Program-made: the position numbers and the translations under genes | Notes under the pieces: generated by a model | Told to the model about the DNA's origin: nothing | What the model saw: the letters and a program-made list of their open reading frames with translations, nothing else | The model's database searches: none | NCBI GenBank assembly: GCA_002898935.1 | Contig: BEII01000004.1 | Location: forward strand, 1-17,468 | Direction: 5' to 3' | DNA: 17,468 nt | DNA from: a bacterium HR32 | Lineage (GTDB): Bacteria; Sysuimicrobiota; Sysuimicrobiia; Sysuimicrobiales; Sysuimicrobiaceae | In this document: in pieces, positions 9,383 through 16,166 of the stretch | Layout of the letters: every line of letters begins with the position of its first letter | Numbering within the stretch: position 1 is the stretch's first letter

Positions 9383-9745
9383 ATGTACGAGCACCGGCGG
9401 GACCCCGTGCTCCCGCGCCGCCGGTTCCTGCGGCGCCTGGCCGCTCACGCCCTGGTGGCAGCGGGGGTGGTGGGCGCATCCCTCGCCGTGGGGGTCTGCG
9501 GGTACCACTACGTGGCCGGGCTGCCCTGGGTGGACGCCCTCTTGAACGCCAGCATGATCCTCGGCGGCATGGGCCCGGTGGACCCCCTGCGCACCCCCGC
9601 CGCGAAGCTGTTCGCGTCCTTGTACGCTCTGTTTTCCGGAGTCGTGTTCTTGGCTGCAGCCTCTGTGCTCATGGCGCCCCTGGTCCACCGCCTCCTGCAC
9701 GTCGTGCACGCAGAGCGCGACGGCGGGTCCGGTGGAGACGCGTAG
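9383..9745 (+). CDS. Small two-TM protein with K+-channel-like layout
   Basis: 120 residues. A basic N-terminus (RRRFLRR, 12-18) precedes TM1 at about 19-42. A re-entrant-looking segment WVDALLNASMILGGMGPVDP follows at 49-68, then TM2 at about 75-99 and a short His-rich cytoplasmic tail (HRLLHVVHAE). The order TM1, W-x-DAL pore-helix-like segment, G-x-G turn, PLRTPAAKLFASLYAL, TM2 matches two-TM potassium channels (Ion_trans_2). However, the TVGYG filter is replaced by ILGGMGP. I recall uncharacterised bacterial homologues with the GGMGPV core, but a function is not known to me. The ATG at 9383 has only a G-run (CCGGGGG) upstream. It is divergent from the DinB operon across 89 bp and convergent with the phosphoesterase gene, 7 bp apart. 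Confidence 0.75.
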   Translation: MYEHRRDPVLPRRRFLRRLAAHALVAAGVVGASLAVGVCGYHYVAGLPWVDALLNASMILGGMGPVDPLRTPAAKLFASLYALFSGVVFLAAASVLMAPLVHRLLHVVHAERDGGSGGDA

Positions 9746-9752
9746 AGCTCTC

Positions 9753-10319
9753 CTAGCGCGGCAGCAGCTCCACCTGCGGCTCGGGCCTCTGCCAGGTCAC
9801 CAGGGCGCCCAGGTACCGGTCGTTCCCCATGGTGCAGTTCACCACGGTGGTGGGGCCCAGGCGCTCGACGCCCGGCGACTCGTGTACGTGCCCGCACACC
9901 ACCACGAGCGGACGGTGGCGCTCCACGTAGTCCCGGACCGCCCTGGACCCGATGTGGGAGCCGTTCCACGCGCGGTCGAGCACCCCTTGAGGCGGCTCGT
10001 GCACCACCAGCACGTCGCACGGAGATGCCCCCAGGCCCGCGAACCGAACCCCCTGGTGCTCCAAGACCTCGCCCCGGAGCCTGTGGGCAGCGCTGCGGTC
10101 CATGGCCTCGTCCACGTCCGAGGGGTCCATGTTCCCGGGGATGGCCAGGACCACCAGGCCCGGCAGGTCCAAGAGGTCCAGCGCTTCCCGGCCCCGGCCC
10201 GAGTGGGTCAGGTCGCCCGCGAGGACGAGGACGTCCGGCCGCAGCCGGTCCACGGCTTCCCGCACCGCTCGGATGCGGTCGGGCCTGCCGTGCAGGTCCG
10301 CGGTGGCGTAGATGCGCAT
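9753..10319 (-). CDS. Small calcineurin-like metallophosphoesterase
   Basis: 188-residue binuclear metallophosphoesterase with every family motif in order: D-x-H at Asp8/His10 (TADLHG), GD at Asp36 (LAGDLTHSG), GN at Asn63 (IPGNMD; Met-Asp instead of the common H-D/E), His107 (LVVHEPPQG), and G-H-x-H at His144/His146 (CGHVHESPG). The short length and lack of a signal peptide suggest a cytoplasmic YfcE/MJ0936-type phosphodiesterase or nuclease. Substrate is unknown. The ATG is at 10317-10319, two bases downstream of the stop of the preceding gene, so the two are translationally linked. The frame extends further upstream without a stop, but that part only mirrors the neighbouring gene. Confidence 0.9.
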   Translation of the reverse strand: MRIYATADLHGRPDRIRAVREAVDRLRPDVLVLAGDLTHSGRGREALDLLDLPGLVVLAIPGNMDPSDVDEAMDRSAAHRLRGEVLEHQGVRFAGLGASPCDVLVVHEPPQGVLDRAWNGSHIGSRAVRDYVERHRPLVVVCGHVHESPGVERLGPTTVVNCTMGNDRYLGALVTWQRPEPQVELLPR

Positions 10320-10321
10320 CC

Positions 10322-11134
10322 CTACTGCGGCTGCCAGAACAGCTGGAGGTGCTGCCAGCGCAGGTAGCGGTCCGCCAGCAGCGACAGAGGCTTGCGGGCC
10401 GCGGGGAAGTTGTCCGACAGCTGTTCCAGCACGCGCCGCAACCCGTACTCCGTGGCGTCCCGGTGCTCCGCGGCCAGCCGGTAGAACGCAGACCCCTGCT
10501 CCTCGTACTCCCGCAGGCTGCGCCACTCCCCGCCCAGGGCGCGGCCCGGCCGCACGGACCGCGCGTACGTCCCCCGGGAAAGGACGTAGCCGGGGAAGAC
10601 CCCTGTGAGGAACAGGGCGATGTCCGCGATCCGGCGCAGCAGGGGGAACCGGTAGGGCTCGTCCACCAGCTCGGCGAGCCGCATCATGTCGTCCATGCTC
10701 AGGTCCGAGAACCGCAGGCGCTGCAGGCGGCCCCGATGCCAGACGTGCACCACGTAGGTCTCCGTGCGTACGAAGGAGGCCAACATGCTGCTGAGGTAGT
10801 CCAGGACCTCGTCGTCGTCCAGCAGCTGGTTCACGCGGGGCCCATCGAAGATGGGCACGGACTCCCGCAGCCCCACCCGCTCCAGCGTGTACCGGGCGTG
10901 TCGGACGTCCCGGGCCACCTGCCGGAGCAGGACCGCGAACAATAGCCGCGGGGAGATCTTCAGGGTGATGTCCGGGTCTGTGCGGATCCGCTCCACCAGG
11001 CGCGGGTCCTCCAGGGCCACCTCCAGGAAGTCCGGCCGGCGGAGTTGTTGGAGCAGCACCGGCACCTGGTCCGGCGCCTCTGCCAGGGTGGTGGCCAAAA
11101 ACCGCAGGTCGTGGTCGCTGTAGGGACTCGTCAT
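10322..11134 (-). CDS. Conserved-looking protein of unknown function
   Basis: 270 residues; I do not recognise the family. It is a mostly helical, charged protein. Visible landmarks are an N-terminal repeat-like helical region (LQQLRRPDFLEVALEDPRLV, 28-47) and an acidic DDDEVLDYLSSMLASF stretch (106-121). A strand pair TYVVHVWHRGRLQRLRF (126-142) follows. One hydrophobic helix, RIADIALFLTGVFPGYV, lies at 158-174, possibly buried or membrane-associated. The C-terminal helices (FYRLAAEHRDATEYGLRRVLEQL) contain aromatic and His residues. The ATG at 11134 has GGGGGAG about 11 nt upstream and was preferred over a TTG at 11173. It sits directly before the metallophosphoesterase with a 2-nt gap, so the pair may act together. 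No enzymatic motif is evident. Confidence 0.7.
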   Translation of the reverse strand: MTSPYSDHDLRFLATTLAEAPDQVPVLLQQLRRPDFLEVALEDPRLVERIRTDPDITLKISPRLLFAVLLRQVARDVRHARYTLERVGLRESVPIFDGPRVNQLLDDDEVLDYLSSMLASFVRTETYVVHVWHRGRLQRLRFSDLSMDDMMRLAELVDEPYRFPLLRRIADIALFLTGVFPGYVLSRGTYARSVRPGRALGGEWRSLREYEEQGSAFYRLAAEHRDATEYGLRRVLEQLSDNFPAARKPLSLLADRYLRWQHLQLFWQPQ

Positions 11135-11265
11135 CGGTGCCCGTCTCCCCCTTGTTCCGACCTCTACCCTCAATATACGTATCGGCGGCCACCTGGGCCT
11201 CCTCCAGGGCCGGAGGAACTGGCCGGGCCAGGCCGAAACATGGGAGCGGAGCGCAGGAGGTCGGG
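11135..11265. promoter_or_regulatory. Divergent intergenic region with AT-rich core
   Basis: 131 bp separate the unknown-function operon from the TRAP gene. The core at 11171-11182 (CAATATACGTAT) is conspicuously AT-rich for this DNA. It contains the 8-bp palindrome ATACGTAT (11175-11182) and, on the minus strand, a TATATT box that could be the -10 of the leftward operon, though I find no good -35 for it. On the plus strand TTGTTC (11152-11157) and TATACG (11174-11179), spaced 16 nt, form a weak sigma-70-like pair. TCCTCC/GGAGGA (11200-11217) can form a 6-bp hairpin downstream. Promoter assignment is tentative. Confidence 0.4.
11255..11260 (+). promoter_or_regulatory. Ribosome binding site of the TRAP gene
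   Basis: AGGAGG, a full consensus Shine-Dalgarno, 5 nt before ATG 11266. It decides the start; the frame extends upstream to 11137 but without this signal. Confidence 0.8.
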
Positions 11266-13338
11266 ATGGTGGACGCGCGGGTGCGGGAGTCGGTGGAGGA
11301 GGTCGAGCGCCTCCTCGTCCAGGCCGACCCGGAGTTCGGCTTCCGGCGGCTCGTCGGGGGCTTCGCGGCCGTGGCCGCCGCGGTGGCGGTGGCCATGTCC
11401 CTGTTCCACCTGTACACGGCGGGGTTCGGGACGCTGCTGGCCCTCAAGCAGCGGGCGGTGCACCTCGCGTTCGTGTTCGTGCTGGTCTTCCTGCTCTATC
11501 CCATGCGCCGCAAGTACGCCGGCCAGCCGTACTTCGGCTGGGCGGACGTGTTGTTCGCGGCTGGGGGCCTGTTTTGCGTGGGCTACCTGCTGGTGCACCA
11601 CGACCGCCTCATGCTGCAGGCCGGCCAGCTCACCCGCCAGGACCTGCTGGTGGGGGCGTTGGGTCTGGTGCTGGTCCTCGAGGCGGGGCGGCGGGTGATG
11701 GGGGTGCTGCCCTTCATCGCCGCGGCCCTGCTGCTGTACCCCTTCGTGGGCGAGCACGTGCCCGGGCTGTTCGCGGTGCGCCAGTTCCCGCTGGACCGCG
11801 TGATCGAGCACATGTGGTACACCACCGAGGGAGTGTTCGGGATCCCCCTCGGGGTCTCCGCCACCTACGTGTTCCTGTTCGTGCTCCTCGGCGCCTTCCT
11901 GGAGCGCACAGGCCTCGGGCAGATGTTCGTGGAGGTAGCCATGGCCCTCGCGGGGTGGATGCACGGTGGCCCCGCCAAGGTCTCGGTGTTCAGCAGCGCC
12001 CTGTTGGGCACCGTGTCCGGTTCGTCCGTGGCCAACGTGGTGGCGGACGGGGTGTTCAACATCCCCCTCATGAAGCGCCTCGGGTACCACCCGCGCTTCG
12101 CCGCGGCCGCAGAAGCGGCCACCTCCGTGGGCGGGCAGATCATGCCGCCGGTGATGGGTGCCGCCGCGTTCGTCATGGCGGAGTTCTTGGGGGTCCCCTA
12201 CCTGACCGTCGTGAAGGCGGCGGTGGTCCCTGCACTCCTGTACTTCGTGTCGCTGTTCTTCATGATCCACTTCGAGGCACGCCGGCTGGACCTGCGGGGG
12301 CTGCGGCGGGAGGAGCTGCCTGACCTGCGCCGCACCGTGCTGCGGAAGTGGTACCTGGTCGTCCCGCTGCTGGTCATGGTCCTGTACCTGGTGCGGGGGT
12401 TTTCTCCTGCCCGGGCCGCCTTCATGGCGATCGCCCTGGCCGGGGCGGTGCACCTGGTCACGTGCCTCCTGGAGCGCAGGCTTCGGGACTACCCGCGCGA
12501 CCTGTGGGGCATGCTGGAGTACGGCGCCCGCAACGCCCTCACGGTGGCCCTGGCCTGCGCGGTGGTGGGGATCATCATCGGGACCGTGACCCTGACGGGA
12601 ATCGGCAACGCCCTGGTGACCGTCACCACCACCCTGGGCCAGCAGAACCTGTTCCTCACCCTGGTGCTCGTCATGGTGGCCTGCACCATCGTCGGGTCGG
12701 GCATCCCCACCACCGCCACCTACATCATCCTGGCCGCGCTGGCCGTACCGGCCATCGAGGCGCTCCTGCCTGCCCGCGGCCCGGAGATCGCCCCCGGGGT
12801 CACGGTCACGCAGGTGGCAGGGCACATGTTCATCTTCTACTACGGGGTGATCGCGGACCTCACCCCGCCCGACGCCCTGGCCGCGTACGCGGCCGCGGGC
12901 ATCGCCCGCACCGCACCGTTCCCCGTGAGCCTGGAGGCCACCCGCCACGCGCTCGCGGCCATCCTGGTGCCGTTTGCGTTCGTGTACTCGCCCGAGCTGC
13001 TGCTGCTGAGCGGGACGTGGACCGAGCAAGTGCTCGCCGCGCTCTCCGCCCTAGCCGGGATCGTGTTCCTGTCTGCGGGCGTGAGCGGGTACTTCTTCGG
13101 CCACGCCCACCCCGTGGAGCGCGTGCTGCTTGTGGCGTCCGCGGTGGTGATGGTCCTGCACCAGCCGCTGCTGGACGTGGCAGGTCTCGTGGCCGCAGGG
13201 CTTGTGGCCGCGGCACAGCTGCTGCGCCGCGGAGGAGCGGCGAGAGGAGAGCCTCAAGCGCCGGCTCCCCAGCCCGAGGCGTCTCCGGGCTGGCGGTGGT
13301 CGGAGGAGGCGGGCTGGGTCCGCGACGACCGGCCGTGA
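11266..13338 (+). CDS. TRAP transporter fused permease (TAXI type, 4TM/12TM fusion)
   Basis: 690-residue polytopic membrane protein combining the small (DctQ-like, about residues 28-160) and large (DctM-like, about 165-600) TRAP subunits, followed by extra C-terminal helices as in TAXI-type fusions. DctM hallmarks are clear: SGSSVANVVADGVFNIPLMK (251-270), SVGGQIMPPVMGAAAF (287-302), GSGIPTTATYI (477-487) and YYGVIADLTPPDALAAYAAA. The family imports organic acids or amino acids using an ion gradient and needs a periplasmic TAXI receptor, which is absent from this window. The tail from about 650 is hydrophilic and ends GWRWSEEAGWVRDD. The ATG at 11266 has a perfect Shine-Dalgarno. The stop overlaps the arginase GTG (GTGA), so both are made from one message. 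Confidence 0.93.
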   Translation: MVDARVRESVEEVERLLVQADPEFGFRRLVGGFAAVAAAVAVAMSLFHLYTAGFGTLLALKQRAVHLAFVFVLVFLLYPMRRKYAGQPYFGWADVLFAAGGLFCVGYLLVHHDRLMLQAGQLTRQDLLVGALGLVLVLEAGRRVMGVLPFIAAALLLYPFVGEHVPGLFAVRQFPLDRVIEHMWYTTEGVFGIPLGVSATYVFLFVLLGAFLERTGLGQMFVEVAMALAGWMHGGPAKVSVFSSALLGTVSGSSVANVVADGVFNIPLMKRLGYHPRFAAAAEAATSVGGQIMPPVMGAAAFVMAEFLGVPYLTVVKAAVVPALLYFVSLFFMIHFEARRLDLRGLRREELPDLRRTVLRKWYLVVPLLVMVLYLVRGFSPARAAFMAIALAGAVHLVTCLLERRLRDYPRDLWGMLEYGARNALTVALACAVVGIIIGTVTLTGIGNALVTVTTTLGQQNLFLTLVLVMVACTIVGSGIPTTATYIILAALAVPAIEALLPARGPEIAPGVTVTQVAGHMFIFYYGVIADLTPPDALAAYAAAGIARTAPFPVSLEATRHALAAILVPFAFVYSPELLLLSGTWTEQVLAALSALAGIVFLSAGVSGYFFGHAHPVERVLLVASAVVMVLHQPLLDVAGLVAAGLVAAAQLLRRGGAARGEPQAPAPQPEASPGWRWSEEAGWVRDDRP

Positions 13339-14234
13339 AGCGGGTGGGGTTGCTGGGCGTGCCGCTGGACCTGGGTTCCAACCGCCGCGGTACGGACATG
13401 GGCCCGAGCGCCATCCGCTACGCCCAGCTCCAGTCCGAGCTGGCCGCTTTGGGGTACGAGGTCGCAGACTACGGCAACGTGAGCTTCCCGGTGGCCGAGC
13501 GCCTCAGCGAGGGCCACGCCAGCGCACGCTACGCCGAAGCCATCGTGCGGGTGTGCGAGGAGGTGGACCGCGAGGTCGGGGCGATCCTCGACGAGGGGGC
13601 CCTGCCGGTGGTACTGGGTGGGGACCACAGCCTGAGCCTCGGGACCGTGGCCGCGGTGGCCGGCCGCTACCCGGACGTGGGCGTGCTGTGGGTGGACGCC
13701 CACGGTGACTTCAACACCCCGGAGACCTCGCCGTCCGGAAACGTGCACGGCATGGTGCTGGCCGCGTTGGTGGGGCTCGGCCACCCGGCCCTGGTCGGTG
13801 TGGGCGGGTTCGCACCCAAGCTGCCAGCTGAGCGCTGCGCCCTGGTGGGCGTCCGCGAGTTGGACCCCGGTGAACGGGAGGCGCTGCGGGCTTCCGGAGC
13901 CGCGGTGTTCACGATGAAGGAGGTGGACCGCTACGGGGTGGCGGAGGTCGTGCAGCGGGCTCTGGCGGTGGCCACCTCCGGAGGGCGATCGCCCGTGCAC
14001 GTGAGCCTCGACCTGGACGCGGTGGACCCCGCACACGCGCCAGGGGTGGGCACGCCTTCCCCCGGAGGCCTGTCGTACCGCGAGGCGCACCTGGCCATGG
14101 AGCTCGTGGCGGACAGCGGCCTGCTGGCCTCCTTCGAGGCGGTGGAGGTGAACCCCATCCTGGACGTGCACAACGTGACAGGTCGGCTAGCGGTGGGCCT
14201 CATCGCCTCCGCCCTGGGCAAGCGCATCCTGTAG
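13335..14234 (+). CDS. rocF: Arginase (ureohydrolase family)
   Basis: 299 residues, the normal arginase length. All binuclear Mn2+ ligands are present in register with characterised arginases: His98 (GGDHS), Asp121, His123 and Asp125 (DAHGDFNTPETS), Asp226 and Asp228 (SLDLDAVDP). Substrate-binding SGNVHGM (134-140, His138) and EVNP (Glu271) are also intact. The SGN-x-HGM motif favours arginase (L-arginine to ornithine plus urea) over agmatinase. The cytoplasmic role is arginine catabolism for nitrogen or ornithine supply. The GTG start lies inside the TRAP stop codon, implying translational coupling and suggesting the transporter feeds arginine or related metabolism. A LysR gene converges on it with 17 bp between stops. 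I see no urease or ornithine aminotransferase nearby. Confidence 0.93.
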   Translation: MKRVGLLGVPLDLGSNRRGTDMGPSAIRYAQLQSELAALGYEVADYGNVSFPVAERLSEGHASARYAEAIVRVCEEVDREVGAILDEGALPVVLGGDHSLSLGTVAAVAGRYPDVGVLWVDAHGDFNTPETSPSGNVHGMVLAALVGLGHPALVGVGGFAPKLPAERCALVGVRELDPGEREALRASGAAVFTMKEVDRYGVAEVVQRALAVATSGGRSPVHVSLDLDAVDPAHAPGVGTPSPGGLSYREAHLAMELVADSGLLASFEAVEVNPILDVHNVTGRLAVGLIASALGKRIL

Positions 14235-14254
14235 ACCACTCCCGAGGTGGTCTA
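14232..14254. terminator. Possible bidirectional terminator hairpin
   Basis: A perfect 8-bp inverted repeat, TAGACCAC (14232-14239) and GTGGTCTA (14247-14254), has a 7-nt loop. Its two ends are exactly the TAG stop codons of the convergent arginase and LysR genes. It is symmetric, so it would form in either transcript. No U-tract follows on either side, so intrinsic termination is uncertain; it could instead protect 3' ends. Confidence 0.4.
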
Positions 14255-15145
14255 GCCAGCCTGCGCCTGGCGGCGGAACGCCCGGCGGACCAGGTCCACG
14301 AAGGCCTGGGCGGTTCCCGAGAGCCGTCCTGCCCGGCGCAGCGCCAGGAACACCTCCCGGTGCGGGGTCGGCAGGCCGCGCACGGTGCGGACCCGCACCA
14401 TGCCCGCGCGCACGTACGGAGCCACGGAGCGGTGCGGCGCGAACCCCACGCCCATCCCCCGGGACACGAGGATGACGCCGAGCGGGATCCCGTCCACCTC
14501 GATGGCCGAACGCAGCCCGAGTTCCTGCTGCAGCCACCGCTCGAACTCCTCAAACCCCTCGCCCCACTGCATGGAGATCAGGGTGTGCCCGACCAGGTCC
14601 CGGGGAGCGAGCCGCCGGCGGGAGGCCAGCGGGTGTCGGGGCGGGGTGATGAGCACGATGTCGTCCGTCAGAAGCGGCTCCACGGTCACAAGCGGCTCGT
14701 GCAGGGGCCGCACCACGAAGCCCACGTCCGCGAGCCCGTCCCGCAGCATTTCCATGACCTCGTTGGAGTGGCCGTAGCGCACCACCACCCGGGCGCCGGG
14801 CCGGTCGCGGCGGAATGTCTCCAGCAGGTCAGGGAGGAGCGCAGTGGCCGCGGACACCGTGGCGCCGACCAGGACCGTGCCGCGGCCTTCGGTCTCCCGG
14901 GCCGCCTCCGCGCCCTCCTGGACGAGCTCCAGGGCCCGCTGCGCGTACGGCAGGAAGGCCTCGCCCGCCTCCGTGAGCCGGACCGTCCTGCCCCTCCGCT
15001 CGAACAGCGGACGCCCGATTTCCTGTTCAAGGGCCTGGATGCGGGCCGTGACCGATGGCTGGGTGAGGAACAGCGCCGCGGCCGCCCGCGTAAAGCTGCG
15101 CTCCCGCGCCACGTGGAGGAACGCCTCGAGGTTCTGGAGCTCCAC
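14252..15145 (-). CDS. LysR-family transcriptional regulator
   Basis: 297 residues, the standard LTTR length. The N-terminal winged HTH is textbook: MELQNLEAFLHVARERSFTR then AAAALFLTQPSVTARIQALE, recognition helix at about 29-40, followed by G-x-PLFERRGRTVRLTEAG. Residues from about 90 form the two-lobe periplasmic-binding-like effector domain (LLPDLLETFRRDRPGARVVV; DGLADVGFVVRP). Such proteins bind a small-molecule co-inducer. The GTG start at 15145 begins the conserved MELxxLxxFL segment. A perfect ATAGA-N5-TCTAT element lies 24 nt upstream in the divergent promoter shared with the MNT-HEPN fusion gene. That gene and the regulator itself are therefore the best candidate targets. Whether it also controls the arginase operon cannot be seen. 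Confidence 0.94.
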   Translation of the reverse strand: MELQNLEAFLHVARERSFTRAAAALFLTQPSVTARIQALEQEIGRPLFERRGRTVRLTEAGEAFLPYAQRALELVQEGAEAARETEGRGTVLVGATVSAATALLPDLLETFRRDRPGARVVVRYGHSNEVMEMLRDGLADVGFVVRPLHEPLVTVEPLLTDDIVLITPPRHPLASRRRLAPRDLVGHTLISMQWGEGFEEFERWLQQELGLRSAIEVDGIPLGVILVSRGMGVGFAPHRSVAPYVRAGMVRVRTVRGLPTPHREVFLALRRAGRLSGTAQAFVDLVRRAFRRQAQAG

Positions 15146-15168
15146 GCCCCGAGGGTTCGACGGCTTCG

Positions 15169-15183
15169 ATAGATTTCCTCTAT
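15169..15183. promoter_or_regulatory. LysR-type operator (T-N11-A box)
   Basis: ATAGATTTCCTCTAT is a perfect inverted repeat (ATAGA, 5-nt spacer, TCTAT) that satisfies the LTTR consensus T-N11-A exactly. It is an AT-rich island in very GC-rich DNA, 24 nt upstream of the LysR start and 66 nt upstream of the divergent gene at 15250. That is the classic position for an autoregulatory and activating site. Core promoter hexamers are not clear. Confidence 0.6.
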
Positions 15184-15249
15184 GGCAGCTAGACCCCGCA
15201 GGCCCGACCTTCCGGCCGCGGGGGCGCGGGCAGTAGCATAGAGGCCAGG

Positions 15250-16149
15250 ATGGGAGCCTTCGAGGAGCTCCGGGCGTACTTCTCGCGCACCCCGGAGGTG
15301 TGTGCGGTGTACGTGTACGGCCGCTACCCCGCAGGCGGCACCTACCCCGACACCGACATCGAGCTCGGGCTCGCCTTCCCTCCGGAGACCTCGGAGGACG
15401 AGGTGTCCGCGTTCCTGGAGCGGCTGGGCGAGGAGAACCCCCTGGGCCCGGCGCAGGGGGTCCTCATGCCGTCGGTGCTGAACCAGCACGCGGTCCCGGT
15501 GGTCTACGAGATGCTCGGCCGGGGCACTCTCCTAGTGGAAAACGACCGCGACGCCCACGGCCGGTTCCTGCGCGCCTGCCACGCGAAGATCGAAGCCGCG
15601 CGGGACCGTTTGCTGGAGGAGGCGCGGGAGGTGCTGCAGCAGGCCCGGCGGCTGGGCGATGGCGTGCCGGACTTCCGGCCGCGGGCGGGCCAGCCCCTGC
15701 GCATGCTGGACCCCCTGCGCGTGGGCTGGAGGCTGGGGAGGTTGCTGGCGTCCGTCGCGGTGGTGGAGGTGGGTACGCGGGACGTCGAGGAGGCCGCCAA
15801 GGATCCCGAGCGGGTGAACCAGGTGGTCAGCTGGTTTAGCAACGGCGCCGGAGCTGCCACCGGCATCGCGAAGGCCATGCTCAGCACCTACGAGGTGGAG
15901 CGGCCGATGCGGCGGTGGCAGGTGTTCCTGCCGCTCGCGGACCTCGGGCTTCTCACGACCGAGCACGCTCTCTGGATGGCGGCGCTGGTGGAGACCCGCT
16001 GGAACCTGCTCACCGCGGAGTCTGTGGCGAGCCCCGAGCGGGCCCTCGTGCTCCTCCGCACGTACCTGCACCCGCTGCTGCAGTTCGCCCGGGTGGCCAG
16101 CTGGGCAACCGAGATGCCCGCGGTGGGCGAGGCGGCACGGCTGCACTGA
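15250..16149 (+). CDS. Fused MntA-like nucleotidyltransferase / HepT-like HEPN protein
   Basis: 299 residues. Residues 15-118 resemble MNT (MntA) nucleotidyltransferases: YVYGRYPAGGTYPDTDIELGLAF aligns to the GS-x10-D-x-D active site, and GRGTLLVENDRDAHGRFLRA matches the post-catalytic LLYxxD...RF region. Residues about 155-285 resemble HepT/HEPN toxins: a helix from DPERVNQ, then FLPLADLGLLTTEHALWMAALVETRW and a closing SPERALVLLRTYLHPLLQFA helix. Catalytic positions look altered: Ser becomes Arg25, Asp36 is kept, the second Asp is Glu38, and the HEPN RN-x-LVH reads R-W-N-L-L-T (250-255), losing the His. The two domains are normally separate toxin-antitoxin genes. Here they form one chain, probably a pseudo-enzyme regulator or diverged enzyme. 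ATG 15250 has GAGG 5 nt upstream. Divergent from LysR. Confidence 0.7.
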   Translation: MGAFEELRAYFSRTPEVCAVYVYGRYPAGGTYPDTDIELGLAFPPETSEDEVSAFLERLGEENPLGPAQGVLMPSVLNQHAVPVVYEMLGRGTLLVENDRDAHGRFLRACHAKIEAARDRLLEEAREVLQQARRLGDGVPDFRPRAGQPLRMLDPLRVGWRLGRLLASVAVVEVGTRDVEEAAKDPERVNQVVSWFSNGAGAATGIAKAMLSTYEVERPMRRWQVFLPLADLGLLTTEHALWMAALVETRWNLLTAESVASPERALVLLRTYLHPLLQFARVASWATEMPAVGEAARLH

Positions 16150-16166
16150 CACCGGCCAGCGCACCG

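Noticed and set aside
7815..9545. 576-codon plus-strand frame across the DoxX-like and DinB genes
   Set aside because: It has a Gln/Glu/His/Arg-rich low-complexity translation, while the minus strand has good proteins with motifs and a Shine-Dalgarno.
9744..9751. AGAGCTCT palindrome at the end of the two-TM gene
   Set aside because: It has no loop, is only 8 bp, and such short palindromes are expected by chance.
10320..11447. N-terminal extension of the phosphoesterase frame
   Set aside because: The frame is open but Pro/Gly/Ala-rich, and overlaps the unknown-function gene in another frame. The phosphoesterase fold begins exactly at MRIYATADLHG.
11170..13029. 619-codon open frame on the minus strand opposite the TRAP gene
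   Set aside because: It lacks a ribosome site and domain motifs and is His/Gln/Gly/Arg-rich, as expected for antisense of GC-rich membrane-protein codons. The plus strand has a clear TRAP permease.
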